Assembly: GCA_025965125.1 (NCBI GenBank)
Contig: JAOPXM010000007.1
Span: 1-42,532, forward strand
Length of the DNA stretch: 42,532 nucleotides
Source: Nocardioides sp.
GTDB taxonomy: Bacteria > Actinomycetota > Actinomycetes > Propionibacteriales > Nocardioidaceae
Reading direction: 5' to 3'
A model generated the notes under the pieces. The model was not told the origin of the DNA. It saw only the letters and a list, made by a program, of their open reading frames with translations, and did no database searches. Shown here piece after piece: positions 42,492 through 42,532 of the stretch. The position numbers and the translations under genes were made by a program. Position 1 is the stretch's first letter. Each line of letters starts with the position of its first letter.

Positions 42492-42532
42492 AGCCGTTGA
42501 CAGGAGTCGAACCCGCGACATCGTCTTTACAA
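42492..42532 (-). tRNA. tRNA-Thr (UGU anticodon), 3' part, cut by window edge
   Basis: On the minus strand the sequence from the right edge reads as tRNA positions 33 to 73. The anticodon loop is TTGTAA (anticodon TGT, positions 34-36), then the 3' anticodon-stem strand AGACG and variable loop ATGTC. The T arm is GCGGG-TTCGACT-CCTGT with two G-U pairs. The 3' acceptor strand is CAACGGC with discriminator T at 42492. No CCA is encoded. The 5' half lies outside the window. Confidence 0.88.

Overview
The window looks like the chromosome of a high-GC actinobacterium, most likely Nocardioides or a close relative. This is inferred from the strongly GC-rich codon use, frequent GTG starts, dense ATGA/GTGA stop-start overlaps, a C-terminal-GGM GroEL with CIRCE operators, a lon gene with a HAIR operator, DUF3263/LytR_C genes and a KstR-type operator. 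There is no phage, transposase, integrase or CRISPR array. The unusual content is in regulatory RNA, palindromic repeats and a few gene combinations.

Layout. 1-7652 (minus strand) is a molybdenum-hydroxylase cluster. It holds a MobA-like nucleotidyltransferase, the MoxR AAA+ ATPase CoxD, the VWA protein CoxE, XdhC/CoxI, a GAF/winged-helix regulator, the 2Fe-2S subunit CoxS and a form II CoxL that runs off the left edge. 7667-8868 is an ECF sigma factor with a membrane partner. 9183-10808 is groL with two CIRCE operators. 11007-13768 is a tightly coupled five-gene operon (TylF-type methyltransferase, coiled-coil protein, a 55-residue ORF, a membrane protein, an ATP-grasp ligase). 13904-15906 is an ECF42-type sigma factor behind two YCII/DGPF proteins.

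15907-17710 (minus) is probably the most informative locus. A SAM-I riboswitch precedes a 29-codon leader ORF that overlaps a threonine-synthase-family gene, followed by a MoaD/ThiS-like sulfur carrier ending in Gly-Gly. The methionine-type riboswitch and the carrier suggest a sulfur-carrier-dependent homocysteine synthase (MetM/MetO type) rather than an ordinary threonine synthase. lon follows (17860-20175), then otsB, LytR_C, DUF3263, a Gfo/Idh/MocA oxidoreductase, a sensor-domain membrane protein, otsA, an FMN glutamate-synthase-like protein, a PhaC-like hydrolase with a histone-H1-like tail, and a PLP lyase.

29928-34760 is a TetR/class II aldolase/PfkB kinase operon divergent from a Tat-exported flavin amine oxidase and a secreted beta-propeller protein. 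34867-42453 holds ung, a LigB-type dioxygenase, an aldo/keto reductase, an aldehyde dehydrogenase plus GMC oxidoreductase operon with a KstR-like site, pdxY and a sulfotransferase. The right edge cuts a tRNA-Thr.

Several palindromic repeat families are scattered through the window. The most striking is a 63-bp element with invariant 20-bp inverted arms and a 23-nt centre of constant length. It occurs three times: twice exactly 15 bp downstream of a stop codon (lon, otsB) and once in frame inside xdhC, where it adds 21 residues between the two domains.
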